In this document: positions 62,360 to 64,000 of the stretch, piece by piece | Position numbering within the stretch: position 1 is the stretch's first letter | How the letters are laid out: every line of letters starts with the position of its first letter | NCBI GenBank assembly: GCA_029237695.1 | Contig: CM055274.1 | Coordinates: 73,170,140 to 73,234,139 of the forward strand | Direction: 5' to 3' | From: Conchocele bisecta | Lineage: Eukaryota; Mollusca; Bivalvia; Lucinida; Thyasiridae | Length of the DNA stretch: 64,000 bases | Notes under the pieces: generated by a model | The model's database searches: none | What the model was told of the DNA's origin: nothing | The model's input: only the letters and a program-made list of their open reading frames with translations | Made by a program: the position numbers and the translations under genes

Positions 62360-62884
62360 GCTATGGGACAGAATAAAGTCGCAGTAGCTCGGTTGTCGCG
62401 TAATATGACCAATAATCCGCTTGTCAAAGGCTTCTGACTGTTCGTAACTCCTCGTACAGGCGAAGAAACCGTGATCTCTAATATCAAGTACGCAAGCCCA
62501 ACAAATCAGAATGTTTGTATCACGGCCGTACACCACCACGTACAGTGCCACTATTTTTGGCGTTTTATTTTTCCTTTTTTTTGTTCCTGGCAGTTGTATG
62601 GTGTACGCTCAAAGACCATTATTTTACCGACGATCGATAGCGTCCAGAATGTAGGAAACGTCAGTTCGATGGTCTAAGTTGATCTTTCCTCTGCGGACTG
62701 GGCCCTAGAATCCCGCCCCCGCTCAAACGTCCGCCGTGACATTATTTTAGGCACCACTACACACCTATAGGTCGGTCCACGCGGAGGCTGCAACCCAAAC
62801 TTAGATTTAAAGACACTGTGTATCCGAGATAGTGCCTCAGGTATTCGGCATCACAGGTTAAAGTAACGGCCCGAGGTCTATATA
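62360..62884. other. Intergenic DNA, nothing recognised
   Basis: Part of this stretch (62,360-62,560) has frames on both strands with no recognised family. Confidence 0.45.
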
Positions 62885-63108
62885 TACATTAAATATGCCT
62901 AAAAGCATCCATAAATGAAAAGAAAATAAGCTAACAAAAATTGTGTTACTCCCTCTATAATTTAAATATGCATAAAAGCATCCATAAATGAAAAAAACAA
63001 TAAGCTAAACAAAAATAAACTAAACAAAATTGTGTTACTCCCTCTATAAAGTGTTATAGAGGGAGTAACAATTTGTTTTTAGCTTATTGTTTTTTTCTCG
63101 ATCCGTTA
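62885..63108. repeat. Direct and inverted repeat cluster 'GTTACTCCCTCTATAA'
   Basis: The segment with 'AAAGCATCCATAAATG' and 'TTGTGTTACTCCCTCTATAA' occurs twice directly. It is then inverted as 'TTATAGAGGGAGTAACAA' with 'TTTAGCTTATTG' beyond it. Confidence 0.85.
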
Positions 63109-63143
63109 CTTCAACCTGTGTTCGGCATGCACGTTTTCGCTTT

Positions 63144-63368
63144 AACCCTTCCACACCTAAGTAACTAGAATGGATTTTGATATGTTAATTTTACAACAAA
63201 TTCAATCGTCACAAAATGATTTTTAGACTAGTCCATTTATGAAAAGGGTGTGTTTTGTTCTTAAAAATATGAAATTACTTGCAAAAAGTGCAGATCCTGA
63301 TGAGATGGGCTCAACTGGATCTACACGTTTTTCCAATACCACTATACAGGGTGGTGTTGAAAGGGTTA
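63144..63368. mobile_element. MITE family B, core deleted
   Basis: 'TTAACCCTTCCACACCTAAG' to 'GAAAGGGTTAA'. The palindromic core lacks the 'GCTCGTTACGAGC' middle. Confidence 0.75.
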
Positions 63369-63473
63369 AGGACTGCTGCTCCTAATTACATATATCAACA
63401 AAAAAGTTCCATTTTATTTGATCAAATTGTGCAATGGGTTAAGTGTTTTATTCTGCTACACGTTGTATACCAT

Positions 63474-63718
63474 AACCCTTTCACCCCTAAGTAACTGGAA
63501 TGGATTTTGACACGTTAATTTTGCAATAAATCCAATTGTCACAAAATCATTTTCAGACTAGTCCATTTATGTAAAGGGGGTGTTTTTTGTTTTCAAAAAT
63601 ATGAACATTACTTTCAAAAAGTGCAGATCCTGATGAGACGGCTCGTTACGAGCCGGCTCATCTGGATCTGCACTGTTTGCATAAACCGATATAGCGGGCT
63701 TTCGGGTTCAAAGGGTTA
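63474..63718. mobile_element. MITE family B, complete
   Basis: 'AACCCTTTCACCCCTAAGTA' to 'GGGTTCAAAGGGTTAA', with the intact core hairpin 'GACGGCTCGTTACGAGCCGG'. Second in tandem with the copy at 63,144. Confidence 0.85.
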
Positions 63719-63978
63719 ATACTATTATAATAGGAGTATCACCGACAGACCGTGCTATAACTTTCTCATAATAATATGTATACATTTCTAAAATTGTGTT
63801 TTCGCACTGTTGTAACACAGTTTATTAAAATCATATTTGAAATGAGACGGTTACTGAAAACACGTTGGTGATCATTGCGGCAGGCTTTAAAAATGTGATA
63901 TGTATTAAAGACGTTGGTGATACGAAATCAGCTATGCCTCGTATCTAGATTAATCTCGTAGACTAAGTACTTAAGAAA

Positions 63979-64000
63979 CCTGGGGGCCGCTTCACTAAAC
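63979..64000. mobile_element. MITE family L, cut by the window end
   Basis: 'CCTGGGGGCCGCTTCACTAA' is the left terminus of the element seen at 20,640. Confidence 0.7.

Overview
This is eukaryotic, animal-type DNA. Coding sequence is split into short exons with consensus GT/AG junctions, introns are long, and most of the window is dispersed repeats. Several repeats look molluscan: a tandem-repeat element with a GTCC microsatellite like the bivalve 'pearl' family, many short inverted-repeat elements with TTAA ends, and tRNA-like SINEs. A bivalve is the best guess. The species cannot be fixed from the sequence alone.

Two host genes are complete or nearly so, pointing towards each other. MMAA (plus strand, seven coding exons, 11,370-23,924) encodes the mitochondrial G3E-type GTPase that services methylmalonyl-CoA mutase. 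Joining the exons at phase-matched splice sites gives 442 residues with Walker A, switch II and NKxD motifs. COMMD5 (minus strand, seven coding exons, 50,557 down to 32,683) encodes a COMM-domain subunit of the endosomal Commander complex. Its joined frame is 220 residues with an intact C-terminal COMM domain. One of its exons is only 29 nt.

Between the two 3' ends lies a decayed DIRS-like tyrosine-recombinase retrotransposon (about 24.1-29.3 kb, minus strand). It has gag-like, RT/RNase H/methyltransferase-like and recombinase regions, inverted termini of about 140 bp, and several stops and frameshifts.

Layout: 1-5.6 kb, unannotated DNA with a 221-bp tandem duplication and MITE fragments; 5.6-10 kb, MITE and tandem-repeat element; 10-11.2 kb, a second tandem-repeat element just 5' of MMAA; 11.2-24 kb, MMAA with repeat-filled introns; 24.1-29.3 kb, DIRS-like element; 29.3-32.7 kb, MITEs and a SINE; 32.7-50.6 kb, COMMD5, whose intron 4 (36.5-46.2 kb) holds an inverted copy of the tandem-repeat element; 50.7-64 kb, no clear host gene, one non-LTR retrotransposon remnant, and a dense field of foldback MITEs, often nested or abutting.

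I found no convincing new enzymatic system. The most unusual items concern gene structure and repeats: a splice donor of MMAA copied five times in a 19-bp array, a long palindrome starting just after the MMAA exon 1 donor, the COMMD5 microexon, two composite repeat arrays in opposite orientation sharing the same internal junction, and a degenerate hammerhead-like motif.
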